Shown here: positions 54,394-63,553 of the stretch, in pieces
Layout: every line of letters begins with the position of its first letter
How positions within the stretch are numbered: the stretch's first letter is position 1
Source of the DNA: Corynebacterium lactis
GTDB lineage: Bacteria > Actinomycetota > Actinomycetes > Mycobacteriales > Mycobacteriaceae
Direction of reading: 5' to 3'
Length of the DNA: 64,000 nucleotides
Assembly (NCBI RefSeq): GCF_900519355.1
Contig: NZ_ULHE01000002.1
Coordinates: 186,001 to 250,000 of the forward strand
Position numbers and translations under genes: made by a program
The notes under the pieces: generated by a model
Told to the model about the DNA's origin: nothing
The model's input: the letters and a program-made list of their open reading frames with translations, nothing else
The model's database searches: none

Positions 54394-54464
54394 CAGGTGA
54401 GAAGTGGGCCGCCATACCGTGCCATCAGGTGACGAGCGGGCCGCCATGCCGTGCCATCAGGTGG
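54385..54464. repeat. 32-bp tandem repeat, three units with a common 15-base head
   Basis: CCGTGCCATCAGGTG begins at 54385, 54417 and 54449, exactly 32 bases apart. Units 1 and 2 also share GGGCCGCCAT. An inverted copy of the head (CACCTGATGGC) is at 54309-54319, on the other side of the 23-bp inverted repeat. The first unit overlaps the right arm of that repeat. Confidence 0.9.
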
Positions 54465-54515
54465 TTTCTGGCCGCGAGCCAGGTCAGAAGACCTGGCTGC
54501 CGTGCCGTATTAGCC

Positions 54516-55897
54516 CTACTCTCCCTTGGCCCCCTTGGAGTGGGCGACCATCTCGTCCCACTCGACGTACTTCTTGCGCTCGCGGCCCTCGGCCTCGCCG
54601 GCGGCGTGCTCGGCCGCGTCCAGGGCGTGCCAGTTGTCCCAGTCCAGGAAGTCCACGCCCTTGGCCCGCAGCAGCTCCTCGACCGCCGCCGGTTCCGGGT
54701 GCGCCGGGGAGAACTTCTTGCCCGACTCGGCGTCGGCAAGCAGGTTGGCGACGGCCTCGTTGGCGTCGCCCTTGGTGTTACCAATCAGGCCGACGGGGCC
54801 GCGGCGGACCCAGCCGGTGGTGTAAAGGCCGGTGATGTGGGCGGCGGACTCGTCGCCGGTGGTCTCCGAGTCGATGACGCGGCCGCCGACGTTAGAAATG
54901 ACGTTCTTGACCCGTCGAAGGGGATGCCCGGCAGCGCGTCGGAGCGGTAGCCGACGGCGGAGTAGACCGCGCCGACGTTCCAGTCGGTGGTCCTGCCGGT
55001 CGGGCGAACTCCGCCGGCGCCGTCGTACTCCATGCGCTGGGTGCGCAGCCCGGTGACGTGGCCGTCCTCGCCGAGGATCTCGACCGGCGACTCGAAGAAG
55101 TGGATGTAGAGCTTGCGCGGGGCGTTCTTCGGCTCGCGGATGGCGTAGTTCTCCAGGATCGTGCACACCTGGTCGACGATCTTCGACTCGCGGCGAGCGG
55201 TCTCGGAGGAGGAGTCGTAGTCGATGTCCTCCGGGTTCACGATGACCTCGACGTTGGGGGAGTAGTCGAGCTCCTTTAGCTCCAGCGGCGTGAACTTGGC
55301 CTGTGCCGGTCCGCGGCGGCCGAAGACGTGCACCTCGGTGGCCTTATTAGACTTCAGCACCTCGTAGACGTTGTCCGGAATCTCGGTGACGTGCAGCTCT
55401 TCGCCGGTCTTGGCCAGGATGCGGGAGACGTCCAGGCCGACGTTGCCGACGCCGATGACAGCTACCGACTCCGCGGAGAGGTCCCAGGAGCGCTCGAACA
55501 GCGGGTTGCCATCGTAGAAGCCGACGAACTCGCCGGCGCCGTAGTGCTCGGGCAGATCCGCGCCGGGGACGGGAAGCGCGCGGTCGCCGACCGCACCGGT
55601 GGCGAAGATTACCGCGTCGTAGTAATCCTTCATCTCCTCCAGCGTGATGTCCTTGCCGAACTCCACGTTGGAGAACAGCCGCAGCTCCGGCTTGTCCATG
55701 ACTCGGTGCAGTGCCTTAATAATGCCCTTGATGCGCGGGTGGTCCGGCGCCACGCCGTAGCGGATCAGGCCGAAGGGCGCGGGCATCTTCTCAAACAGGT
55801 CCACTTCGACGTCGGTGCTGGACTTCATCAGCGCGTCGGACGCGTAAACGCCTGCGGGGCCGGAGCCGACTACTGCAACGCGGAGTGGACGAGTCAT
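54516..55897 (-). CDS. fprA: Ferredoxin/adrenodoxin-type NADP+ reductase FprA (frameshifted)
   Basis: FAD/NADP reductase, 460 aa when restored, closely related to the protein at 45359. ATG 55897 has AAGAAGGACA upstream. RVAVVGSGPAGVYASDALMKSS, FGLIRYGVAPDHPRIKGII and VIGVGNVGLDVSRILAKTG are the FAD and NADP motifs. The frame breaks at about 54911; the minus strand reads TTCGACGGGTCAAG where one more base is needed. After that the chain continues VKNVISNVGGRVIDSETTGDES, LYTTGWVRRGPVGLIGNTKGDANEAV, to SKGAKGE. In C. glutamicum fprA lies next to pta-ackA, as here, but divergent. A repeat copy is at 54730. Electron partners are probably ferredoxins. Confidence 0.9.
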
Positions 55898-56407
55898 GGG
55901 GTTGTGTCCTTCTTTCTGTTGTCTCTATTCGCTTGGGGCGCGCACTTTCGGTGATCGCTTTACGACGGCCACGTGTGCAACGCGCCCGCGGAGTCAAAGG
56001 GAGCCAAAGGATGCGCCTCAAAAATTGCGCCTTATAAGTAAGGTATGGAGTTTTTCTCTAGTTTTGTTTAGCGCTCCTATGGTAGCGCTGTGGCCTGAGA
56101 AATCGAGGGCTCCAATCCTCGCTCCGGCTCTTTAAGGTGTAGCGGGTGCCTGGTTGAAGAGGCCGGACGGAGTTGGAAAAGTTACTCGGAGTTAACGGCG
56201 ATAGTGTGACCTTGCTCACATTTAGCTGTATTTTTAGTGGATTTGACCCCAAAAGGCTTGGTGTTTCGGGGGTTCTGCACCGAAATAGCTCTGTTTACAG
56301 GGGTAACCCAGGGGAGTGAATTGCTCGCCTAGATGTAAGGTGACTCACAAAAGCTCGCAAGTAATGAATTGCGACTCATTTGCACGCTACGTGAGAAAGG
56401 AACGTCG
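55898..56407. promoter_or_regulatory. fprA-pta intergenic control region
   Basis: A 510-base AT-richer region between divergent fprA and pta. It holds a GCTTTACGACG repeat at 55957, a short palindromic element AGCGCT-N8-AGCGCT at 56071-56090, a CGAGG/CCTCG hairpin near 56104-56121 and a perfect GlxR box at 56205. RamA/RamB or SugR control is known for pta-ackA in C. glutamicum, but I could not identify those sites with confidence. Confidence 0.5.
56205..56220. promoter_or_regulatory. GlxR binding site upstream of pta-ackA
   Basis: TGTGA-CCTTGC-TCACA is a perfect match to the GlxR (cAMP receptor-type) consensus, about 190 bases upstream of the pta start codon. Confidence 0.8.
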
Positions 56408-57943
56408 GTGAGCGACACCAACACCCATGTCTCCGATTCGGGCGCCGCGGTACTAGTTTCTTCGGTTGACCGCGCGGATAACCTGCACGATGTCATCTCC
56501 GCACTCTCGGAGGCCCTCGACGGCGCTCGCCTGTTCCACGCCGTCGGTGGCCCCGCGGGCGCGACCGTTGATGAGGTTGTCGCGGACCCGGAGTCAGCGC
56601 TGGACACTATCGTCGCCGCTGTCGAGGCGGACCGTGCCGCTAACGAGGGCTCGGTCATTGTCACCGGCTCCGGTAACCAGGACTTCGATTTCCGCATCGC
56701 CACCGTCGCTGGCGCGGGCGTCGTCATCGTTGCCAACGGAGAGGGCTGCAACGCCGAGGCTGGTCAGGCCCGCATCCGCATGGCCGTCTCCGCGGCGAGG
56801 GGACGCCACAGCCATGTGCTCGCCGTCGTTCTCACCGGCGATGCTGCCGAGGCCGGCGCCGCTGGAGCTGACTCCCTGAACCTCGACGTCCCCGTCGTCG
56901 CTGTCTCGGACACTGAGGGGCTGCGTGCGGCCCTGTCGGCAGAGGTCTCCACGATCATCACCCCGCAGCGTTTCCAGTGGTGGCTGCTGCAGCGTGCGAA
57001 GTCCGACCAGCGCCACATCGTCCTGCCGGAGGGCGACGATGACCGCATCCTCCAGGCCGCCGACTACCTTCTGCGCGAGGGTATCTGCGAGCTGACCATC
57101 CTGGGTGACCCGGAGTCCATGAACTCCCGCGCCGCCGAGCTGGGCCTGAGCCTCGAGGGCGCCCACCTGTGGGATCCGTCCACCTCGGACTACCTGGAGC
57201 AGTTCGCGGAGCAGTTTGCAGAGCTGCGCAAGTCCAAGGGGTGCACGCTGGACGAGGCCCACGAGACCATGCAGGACATCTCCTACTTCGCCACCATGAT
57301 GATCCACAATGGGCTTGCCGACGGCATGGTTTCCGGCGCCGCGCACACCACGGCGCACACCATTAAGCCGTCCTTCCAGATCATTAAGACGAAGCCGACC
57401 GCCTCGACGGTGTCCTCGCTGTTCCTGATGGTCATGGATAACAACCTGTGGGGCTTTGCGGACTGCGCCGTCCTGCCGAAGCCGACCCCGGACCAGCTCG
57501 GCGAGATCGCGGTTGTATCCGCCGAGACCGCCGCGTCCTTCGGCATCGAGCCGCGCGTCGCGATGCTCAGTTACTCCACCGGCGCCTCCGGCTCGGGAGA
57601 GGACGTCGACCGCGTCAAGGCCGGCCTGGCCAAGGCCAAGGAGCTGGCGCCGGAGCTGGCCGTGGACGGCCCGCTGCAGTTCGACGCCTCCATCGACGCC
57701 AAGGTTGCTGCGAAGAAGATGCCGGAGTCGGACGTGGCGGGCAAGGCCACCGTGTTCGTCTTCCCGGACCTCGACGCCGGCAATATCGGCTACAAGATTG
57801 CCCAGCGCTGCGGTGGCGCCCTGGCTATCGGGCCGATTCTGCAGGGCCTGAACAAGCCGGTCAATGACCTCTCCCGCGGCGCAACTGTGCCGGATATCAT
57901 CAACACCGTCGCCATTACCGCTATTCAAGCAGGAGGAAACTAG
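56408..57943 (+). CDS. pta: Phosphate acetyltransferase
   Basis: Enzyme of 511 aa interconverting acetyl-CoA and acetyl phosphate. GTG 56408 has AAAGGAAC upstream; an in-frame start at 56369 lacks support. The N-terminal 190 residues form the P-loop-like/regulatory part found in long Pta proteins. The catalytic PTA_PTB domain starts QRHIVLPEGDDDRILQAADYLL and includes LADGMVSGAAHTTAHTIKPSFQIIKT and MLSYSTGASGSGEDVDRVKAG. ackA follows after 3 bases, the usual acetate activation/overflow operon. A repeat copy is at 57313 (Leu-Ala-Asp). Confidence 0.96.
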   Translation: MSDTNTHVSDSGAAVLVSSVDRADNLHDVISALSEALDGARLFHAVGGPAGATVDEVVADPESALDTIVAAVEADRAANEGSVIVTGSGNQDFDFRIATVAGAGVVIVANGEGCNAEAGQARIRMAVSAARGRHSHVLAVVLTGDAAEAGAAGADSLNLDVPVVAVSDTEGLRAALSAEVSTIITPQRFQWWLLQRAKSDQRHIVLPEGDDDRILQAADYLLREGICELTILGDPESMNSRAAELGLSLEGAHLWDPSTSDYLEQFAEQFAELRKSKGCTLDEAHETMQDISYFATMMIHNGLADGMVSGAAHTTAHTIKPSFQIIKTKPTASTVSSLFLMVMDNNLWGFADCAVLPKPTPDQLGEIAVVSAETAASFGIEPRVAMLSYSTGASGSGEDVDRVKAGLAKAKELAPELAVDGPLQFDASIDAKVAAKKMPESDVAGKATVFVFPDLDAGNIGYKIAQRCGGALAIGPILQGLNKPVNDLSRGATVPDIINTVAITAIQAGGN

Positions 57944-57946
57944 CCC

Positions 57947-59143
57947 ATGTCCCGACACGTTCTTGTCCTGAACTCCGGTTCCTCCTCCATCAAGTTCCAG
58001 CTCGTCGACCCGACGAAGGACACTTCCCAGCCGCCGTACGTCTCCGGCCTGGTGGAGCGCATCGGCGAGGATGACGGCATCGTCAACCTGAAGTTCGCCG
58101 GCGAGAAGATTGAGATCTCCGAGCCCATCACGGACCACGCGGATGGCCTGGCCAAGGCCTTCGCGCTGATGGATAAGCACGAGGTCGGCCCGCACAGCGT
58201 CGACATCGCCGCTGTCGGTCACCGCGTCGTCCACGGCGGCCGCCTGTTCTCGGGCCCGGAGCTGATCACCGACGAGATCATCGGCATGATCCGTGACCTG
58301 ATCCCGCTGGCGCCGCTGCACAACCCGGCCAACATCGTCGGCATCGAGGAGGCTCGCAAGCTGCTTCCCGACGTCCCGCACGTTGCCGTTTTCGACACGG
58401 GCTTCTTCCACACCATGCCCCCGGCTGCCGCGCTGTACCCGCTGAACGCGGAGGTGGCGTCGAAGTTCGATATTCGCCGCTATGGTTTCCACGGCACCTC
58501 GCACGAGTTCGTCTCGAAGCAGCTCCCGGAGCTGCTCGGCCGCCCGGCCTCCGAGATCAACCAGATCACCCTGCACCTGGGTAACGGCGCCTCCTGCGCC
58601 GCGATCCGCGGTGGCCAGGCGGTGGACACCTCGATGGGCCTGACCCCGCTTGCGGGCCTGATGATGGGCACCCGTACCGGCGACATCGACCCGGGCATCA
58701 TCTTCCACCTGTACCGCAACGGCATGAGCATCGACGAGATCGATAACCTCTGCAACCGCCAGTCGGGCCTGAAGGGCGTGTCGGGCGTCAACGACTTCCG
58801 CATCCTGCAGGAGCGCATGGACGAGCACGACCCGGACGCCTGGGCCGCCTACCAGATGTACGTCCACCAGCTGCGCCGCTACATCGGCTCCTACATGCTG
58901 ATTCTCGGCCGCCTGGACGCCATCACCTTCACCGCGGGCGTCGGCGAGAACCACGTCGGCATCCGTCGTGACTCCATGGCGGAGTTGGAGAACTTCGGCA
59001 TCAAGATCGACCCGGAGCGTAACGCCCAGCCGAACAACGGCCCGCGCCTGATCTCCGCGGATGACTCGAAGGTCAAGGTCTTCGTCGTCCCGACGAATGA
59101 GGAGCTGGCTATCGCGCGCTACGCCATGAGCTTCGTGAACTAG
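57947..59143 (+). CDS. ackA: Acetate kinase
   Basis: ASKHA-fold kinase of 398 aa making acetyl phosphate from acetate and ATP. The N-terminal [24 protein letters not shown], the [13 protein letters not shown] segment (active-site His) and [43 protein letters not shown] are diagnostic, as is [14 protein letters not shown]. It is translationally close to pta. The last 11 bases around the stop (CTTCGTGAACT) are repeated 15 bases downstream, in frame but without a second stop. Confidence 0.97.
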   Translation: MSRHVLVLNSGSSSIKFQLVDPTKDTSQPPYVSGLVERIGEDDGIVNLKFAGEKIEISEPITDHADGLAKAFALMDKHEVGPHSVDIAAVGHRVVHGGRLFSGPELITDEIIGMIRDLIPLAPLHNPANIVGIEEARKLLPDVPHVAVFDTGFFHTMPPAAALYPLNAEVASKFDIRRYGFHGTSHEFVSKQLPELLGRPASEINQITLHLGNGASCAAIRGGQAVDTSMGLTPLAGLMMGTRTGDIDPGIIFHLYRNGMSIDEIDNLCNRQSGLKGVSGVNDFRILQERMDEHDPDAWAAYQMYVHQLRRYIGSYMLILGRLDAITFTAGVGENHVGIRRDSMAELENFGIKIDPERNAQPNNGPRLISADDSKVKVFVVPTNEELAIARYAMSFVN

Positions 59144-59206
59144 TACTTCGTGAACTCGTTCAGCCCACCTGCGCGTAATCGTGCACGTAACCGGCTGAGC
59201 AGATAG

Positions 59207-59266
59207 GGCCTGTCGCACCCCCACACGGTGAATTTTCCTCCCGTGGGGAATGTGCGACGGGCCTTT
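59207..59266 (+). terminator. Rho-independent terminator after ackA
   Basis: GGCCTGTCGCAC (59207-59218) pairs with GTGCGACGGGCC (59252-59263; one G-T pair), with an inner CCCCAC/GTGGGG-type stem, followed by TTTGG. Confidence 0.8.
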
Positions 59267-59345
59267 GGCGTTGTTAGGCACCGTCCGGGCTGTCGGCGTC
59301 CCCTCGCTATCGGCCATCTGCAACCTTTCCCGAGGAGTTTCCCTT

Positions 59346-60473
59346 ATGCCAGCACCGACCCTGTTCGACTCGCTGAGGCTCGGCCGCTACGAATTGCCCA
59401 ACCGGGTAACCATGGCTCCGCTGACCCGGTGCCGGGCGGAGGAGGACGGCGTCCCGCTTCCGATGCACGCCACCTACTACGCGCAGCGGGCGAGCGCAGG
59501 AAAGGGCGCCGGGCTGATCGTCACCGAGGGAGCCTTCCCCGCATTTAGCTGCAGGTCTTTCCGCGGCCAGCCGGGTATTGCCAACGAGGAGCAGCAGTCC
59601 GCCTGGGCCACCGTCGCCGACGCGGTGCACGCCGAGGGCGGCACCATCTTCATGCAGATCATGCACGGCGGTCGCACGAGCCACCCGGACCTGCTCCGTG
59701 GCGCCCGCCCGCAGGCCCCGTCGGCTCTCGGTACGGGCGGCCCGGTGCGCGGCTACAGCGGGAAAATGGAAGGTTCCATCCCGGAGGCGATGACGGCCGC
59801 CGACATCGAGCGGGTCAGGGCCGAGTTCGTTTCCGCGGCTCGCCGCGCCATCGACGCCGGACTCGACGGCGTGGAGATCCACTCCGCCAACGGCTACCTG
59901 CTGCACCAATTCCTCAGCCCCGCGGCCAACGTTCGCACCGACGGCTACGGCGGCTCTCCCTCCGCCCGCGCCCGCCTCACCGCCGAGATCATTCGCGACG
60001 TCGCCAATGAAATCGGCGCGGATCGCACCGCTGTTCGCATCTCCCCGGAGCATAATATCCAGGGCGCACTCGAGACCGATCGCGATGACGTGGTGGCCAC
60101 CTACTCAGCGCTTTTCGACGCCGTCAGCGACCTCAACCTGGCATATGTGTCGATCCTGCACGCCGAGTACGACGGCGACTTCGTTGCCTTCCTCCGGGAC
60201 CGCGCGCGAGGCCTCGGAGAGGGTCCTCGAAGCGCCACTACCGCCGTCATCCTCAACAGCGGCTTCGCAGAATACACCGAGTTGGCGGAGGCCCGTCGCA
60301 TCGTCGAGGGAGGCCTCGCCGATGCCGTTGCCGTCGGCCGCGAACTCATTGCCAACCCCGACCTTGCCCTGAGATGGCAAAAGGGCCTGGAACTCAATGT
60401 TCCAGACCCTGACACCTTCTACCTCGGCGGGGAGCGCGGTTACACCGATTACCCGTTCTACAGCGAGGAGTAA
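59346..60473 (+). CDS. NADH:flavin oxidoreductase, Old Yellow Enzyme family
   Basis: FMN-dependent ene-reductase of 375 aa, of the NemA/morphinone reductase type. GAGGAG precedes ATG 59346. TLFDSLRLGRYELPNRVTMAPLTRCRAEE is the N-terminal FMN region and IMHGGRTSHPDL follows. The substrate-binding His/Asn pair appears in VEIHSANGYLLHQFLSPAANVRTDGYGGS. Such enzymes reduce activated C=C bonds, nitro compounds or maleimides; the natural substrate is unknown. The ackA terminator lies between it and ackA. Confidence 0.92.
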   Translation: MPAPTLFDSLRLGRYELPNRVTMAPLTRCRAEEDGVPLPMHATYYAQRASAGKGAGLIVTEGAFPAFSCRSFRGQPGIANEEQQSAWATVADAVHAEGGTIFMQIMHGGRTSHPDLLRGARPQAPSALGTGGPVRGYSGKMEGSIPEAMTAADIERVRAEFVSAARRAIDAGLDGVEIHSANGYLLHQFLSPAANVRTDGYGGSPSARARLTAEIIRDVANEIGADRTAVRISPEHNIQGALETDRDDVVATYSALFDAVSDLNLAYVSILHAEYDGDFVAFLRDRARGLGEGPRSATTAVILNSGFAEYTELAEARRIVEGGLADAVAVGRELIANPDLALRWQKGLELNVPDPDTFYLGGERGYTDYPFYSEE

Positions 60474-60507
60474 CTACAACGTTGCCGGAGATCAGGCCCA
60501 ATCGGCG

Positions 60508-61140
60508 CTAGTAGATGAAGACGCTGTCGCCGACCTGAAGCTGGTCGAAGTAGGTGACGGCGGCATCGTGGTTCAGGTGGATGCAGCCGTGGGACTGCAC
60601 GTCCACGGAGCCCTCGTGGAAGGCCATGCCGTCAGTGGTGAAATACACCGAGTAGGGCATCGGGCCGTTGTAAGGGACGGACCACTCATCCTTCACCTTG
60701 CGGAGGACCCTCAGGTCGCCCTTCGTGGTCTCGTAGCCCGGCTTGCCGGAGGACATCCGCACCGGCCCGAAGGAGATGTGGCCGTCCTGCTGTAGCCAGG
60801 TGGTGTTGTTGGCCAGGTCGACGCAGGCACGAGCGGTCGGAGGGCATGGAGAAGCCGGGGCCGCTGCAGGTGCCGGGGCGGGTGCGGGTGCCGGAGCCGC
60901 CGGGGCCGTCGGCAAGAACGGTGAGGGCAGCGAGGTCGGAGGGACCGGGAGGAGGTCGTTGAACCAGCTCACAATCGGCGAGTCCGAGAGCTGGGCAGGA
61001 ACCGGAGACGGGAAGCCCGGCAGCGTCGGCTGTGCCACCGCGGTGCCAGCTCCGATGCCGAGGGCCGCCGACACGGCGACAGTGGCGAGCGCGACCCGCT
61101 TGAGGCCTGCGACGAGCGAAGAAGATGCAGTCATGGACAT
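60508..61140 (-). CDS. Secreted L,D-transpeptidase (YkuD domain)
   Basis: Envelope enzyme of 210 aa. AAAGGG lies 9 bases before ATG 61140. A signal peptide (LATVAVSAALGIGAGTAVAQP) is followed by a Pro/Ala-rich linker (PAAPAPAPAPAPAAAP) and a YkuD catalytic domain with the motif FHEGSVDVQSHGCIHLN, where Cys (residue 186) is the nucleophile. It is expected to form 3-3 cross-links or attach proteins to peptidoglycan; with no Ig-like domain it is the short type. The domain has extra Cys residues (SPCPPTARACVDL) that may form a disulfide. Confidence 0.92.
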   Translation of the reverse strand: MSMTASSSLVAGLKRVALATVAVSAALGIGAGTAVAQPTLPGFPSPVPAQLSDSPIVSWFNDLLPVPPTSLPSPFLPTAPAAPAPAPAPAPAAAPASPCPPTARACVDLANNTTWLQQDGHISFGPVRMSSGKPGYETTKGDLRVLRKVKDEWSVPYNGPMPYSVYFTTDGMAFHEGSVDVQSHGCIHLNHDAAVTYFDQLQVGDSVFIY

Positions 61141-61186
61141 AGCATAGCCCTTTTAGCGTTGGAATTAGGTAGCGGGAAGTCCACTC

Positions 61187-63550
61187 TTAGCGCCACGTCC
61201 GGGGTCGAATGAGGTTGGCGATGTCGACAAGCCGGTAGCGGTGCCGCGGGAAAGGCGAGGAACGGGCCAGCTTGCGCAGGTCCTGCTCCAGACCGAGTCG
61301 CAGCCCTTCCACGGTGAAGGGGACCTCGAAAAGGCCGTTGGCGCTGGCCGCATGGTCCAGGCCGGAAGCGCGCAGCCAATTCAGTGCCGCCGCCATCACC
61401 GCAATGCGCAGCTGCGGAAGCCTCGGCTCGTTGGTGGGCAATTCCGCTAGACGACGGGCCGCCCGCCGAATCCGCGATTCCGTCATCGAGGCCGCTGGTC
61501 CGGAAGTCAGCAGGAGAATCGTCGTAAGGCGGGCCATGCGCTGGTGACGCGAGTTACCCGGAACTCGGTCCAACTGGGCGATGGCCATCTCGTACTGTCC
61601 CTCGGCGGTGAGCAGGCGGGCCAGGCCGAAGGCGGAGGAGACCGTCGTCGGGTTCGCGGCCCACACGACGGCGTAGAGCCGCAGCGTATTGAAGCGAATT
61701 GTCTCGACGCTCAATTCGTCGCCGACCCAGTTGGGGGACAACGAGATGTTGGTGTCGGCCGGGAGCTGATCGAGGGCGCTGGTGAGATTCGCGGCGGCGC
61801 GGGCTACCTTCGGATCCAGCAGGGACTTTTGCGAAATACCGAGTCGCTGAGCAATCAATTCCAGGGTCGAGGCCAGTGCCAGCTTCGGCGCCGGTTCGCC
61901 GGGCAGCATCGACAGGACGTAGTGGAAAGAGGTCAACGCCTCGTCGAACTGATCCAGCAGAAGATAGGTAATTCCCTCGTACCAGCGGTAGCGCCAGTTC
62001 TTGCGAAGCCTGTCGGGGGCGTCGCGCAGACTGTTGTGGGCTTGATCAATGAGGCCGAGGTCGAGCTGCGCCCTGACTATGCCCAGCGGAATTTCCACCG
62101 AGGAGCCGTACTCGGCGTCGTCGAGCGCGTTGGTCAGCGTCTCAATTAGTTCGCCCGGCTCGGTGAAGGAGGTGGCGCTCAGCAGCCGAGCGCCCGGGTC
62201 CGTGGGGTTGATCAGCGGAACGGGCAGCGCCACCGTCACCTCCTGCGGAGTGATGGCGACGCCTCGGGTGATGCCATCAACGAGCTGATCGGTGCGGAAG
62301 ACCCGGTGTTTGGTGCCGTACGTCGATCGCTGCGGGGAGAAGTAGGAGACCGTATGCGGGAACTGCACGCCGTCGCGCACTGCCAAAATCTCTCGGAGCA
62401 CGCCCATCAGCTGCGCACTCGCCTCCTCCGCCGAGGCAAATCGACGCTCGGGGTCCGGGTCGCAGGCGCGCAGGAGGAAACGATAGAGGGAGTAAAACCT
62501 GCGGAAGAGGGGAACCTCCTGCGGGGTCGGCAGCCCGGGGTCGTAGACGCCGTTGGTGGCGGGCAACTTGATGATGAGGGAGGCCAGCGTCCTCCCGACA
62601 GTGTAAATATCGCTGGCGACGGTCGGACCGGTCGTCGCGATCTCGGGCGCCTGGAACCCGGGGGTTCCGTAGATGTGGCCATAGGCGCCGATACCGGTGA
62701 CAGCGCCGACGTCGATGAGAGTGACGTGGTCCTCGGTGAGCAGGACGTTGTCGGGCTTCAGATCGTTGTAGACCACCCCGCGGGAATGCAGGTAGTCCAG
62801 CGCCGGCAGGAGCTCCAGGATGTAGCCGATGGCGAGGTCACAGGGCATGACTCCGTCGGCAAAGGTGCGACGCTGCTTGCGCAGGGAGGGGCCGCCGACG
62901 TACTCCATCACGATGAAGTCGGTGGCGTTTTCCTCTGCGGTGTCGTCGATGAAGTTGATGATCTTCACGATGCCCGGGTGGGTAATCTCCGCCAGGAACT
63001 CGCGCTCGGCCTGCACCACGGCGTAGTCCCGCTCGTTCTTGGCGGCCATCATGCCCTTTAAGACGACCCAGCGGTCGGAGACATTGTGGTCGATGGCCAG
63101 GTAAATCCAGCCCAATCCTCCATGGGCGATGGGGCCGACGATCTCGTACTGGCCCGCGACGATATCGCCCGCGTGCAGTGTCGGCGCCGGCTTGTTGGTG
63201 GCGCGAATCGCGTCGTCGTCAAGCACGGCGTCGCGCGGGTCCTGTGGGGTGATGTACGGAAGGTGCACCATGCCGTCGGCGATGGTGCGGCCGCGGTGGG
63301 AGTTCGAGCGCTTGCGGCGGAAGTCCTCCAGCGCCTTGCGGTGTGACGCGACGGAGGGGTCGTAGGTGCTGGGCTTCGAGGACTTGGCCGTCTGCGCGGT
63401 CGATGCTCCAGAAGTCCCGCCTGCGAGGAGCGCGGAAATGTCGAATTCGTCGTCGTCATCGTCGTCGGCGAAGGGGTCGAAGGCGACGGCCTGCGTCGCC
63501 GGGGACTCGTCGTATTCTTCGTACTCGTCGCGGTTTTCTGCGTTGCTCAT
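61187..63550 (-). CDS. pknG: Serine/threonine protein kinase PknG
   Basis: Soluble kinase of 787 aa. A disordered acidic N terminus (FDPFADDDDDDEFDISALL) precedes HLPYITPQDPRDAVLDD. The kinase domain has the Gly loop AHGGLGWIYLAID, the invariant Lys in WVVLKGMM, the catalytic loop SRGVVYNDLKPDNVLL and the metal-binding IDVGAV. A long TPR region completes the protein. The rubredoxin-like CxxCG knuckles of M. tuberculosis PknG are missing, as in C. glutamicum. In C. glutamicum PknG phosphorylates OdhI and so controls 2-oxoglutarate dehydrogenase. It is coupled to glnH, whose stop is 3 bases upstream of its start. Confidence 0.95.
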   Translation of the reverse strand: MSNAENRDEYEEYDESPATQAVAFDPFADDDDDDEFDISALLAGGTSGASTAQTAKSSKPSTYDPSVASHRKALEDFRRKRSNSHRGRTIADGMVHLPYITPQDPRDAVLDDDAIRATNKPAPTLHAGDIVAGQYEIVGPIAHGGLGWIYLAIDHNVSDRWVVLKGMMAAKNERDYAVVQAEREFLAEITHPGIVKIINFIDDTAEENATDFIVMEYVGGPSLRKQRRTFADGVMPCDLAIGYILELLPALDYLHSRGVVYNDLKPDNVLLTEDHVTLIDVGAVTGIGAYGHIYGTPGFQAPEIATTGPTVASDIYTVGRTLASLIIKLPATNGVYDPGLPTPQEVPLFRRFYSLYRFLLRACDPDPERRFASAEEASAQLMGVLREILAVRDGVQFPHTVSYFSPQRSTYGTKHRVFRTDQLVDGITRGVAITPQEVTVALPVPLINPTDPGARLLSATSFTEPGELIETLTNALDDAEYGSSVEIPLGIVRAQLDLGLIDQAHNSLRDAPDRLRKNWRYRWYEGITYLLLDQFDEALTSFHYVLSMLPGEPAPKLALASTLELIAQRLGISQKSLLDPKVARAAANLTSALDQLPADTNISLSPNWVGDELSVETIRFNTLRLYAVVWAANPTTVSSAFGLARLLTAEGQYEMAIAQLDRVPGNSRHQRMARLTTILLLTSGPAASMTESRIRRAARRLAELPTNEPRLPQLRIAVMAAALNWLRASGLDHAASANGLFEVPFTVEGLRLGLEQDLRKLARSSPFPRHRYRLVDIANLIRPRTWR

Positions 63551-63553
63551 GTC

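Noticed and set aside
56062..56140. tRNA-like stretch (GCGC...TGGTAGCGC followed by a CGAGG/CCTCG hairpin) upstream of pta
   Set aside because: The first hairpin resembles a D-arm, but there is no 7-bp acceptor stem, no proper anticodon arm and the second loop lacks the TTCRANYC consensus. At most a structured leader.
56594..59323. 909-codon minus-strand open frame across pta-ackA
   Set aside because: Antisense shadow of two strongly conserved genes; composition typical of a reverse frame with no domain motif.
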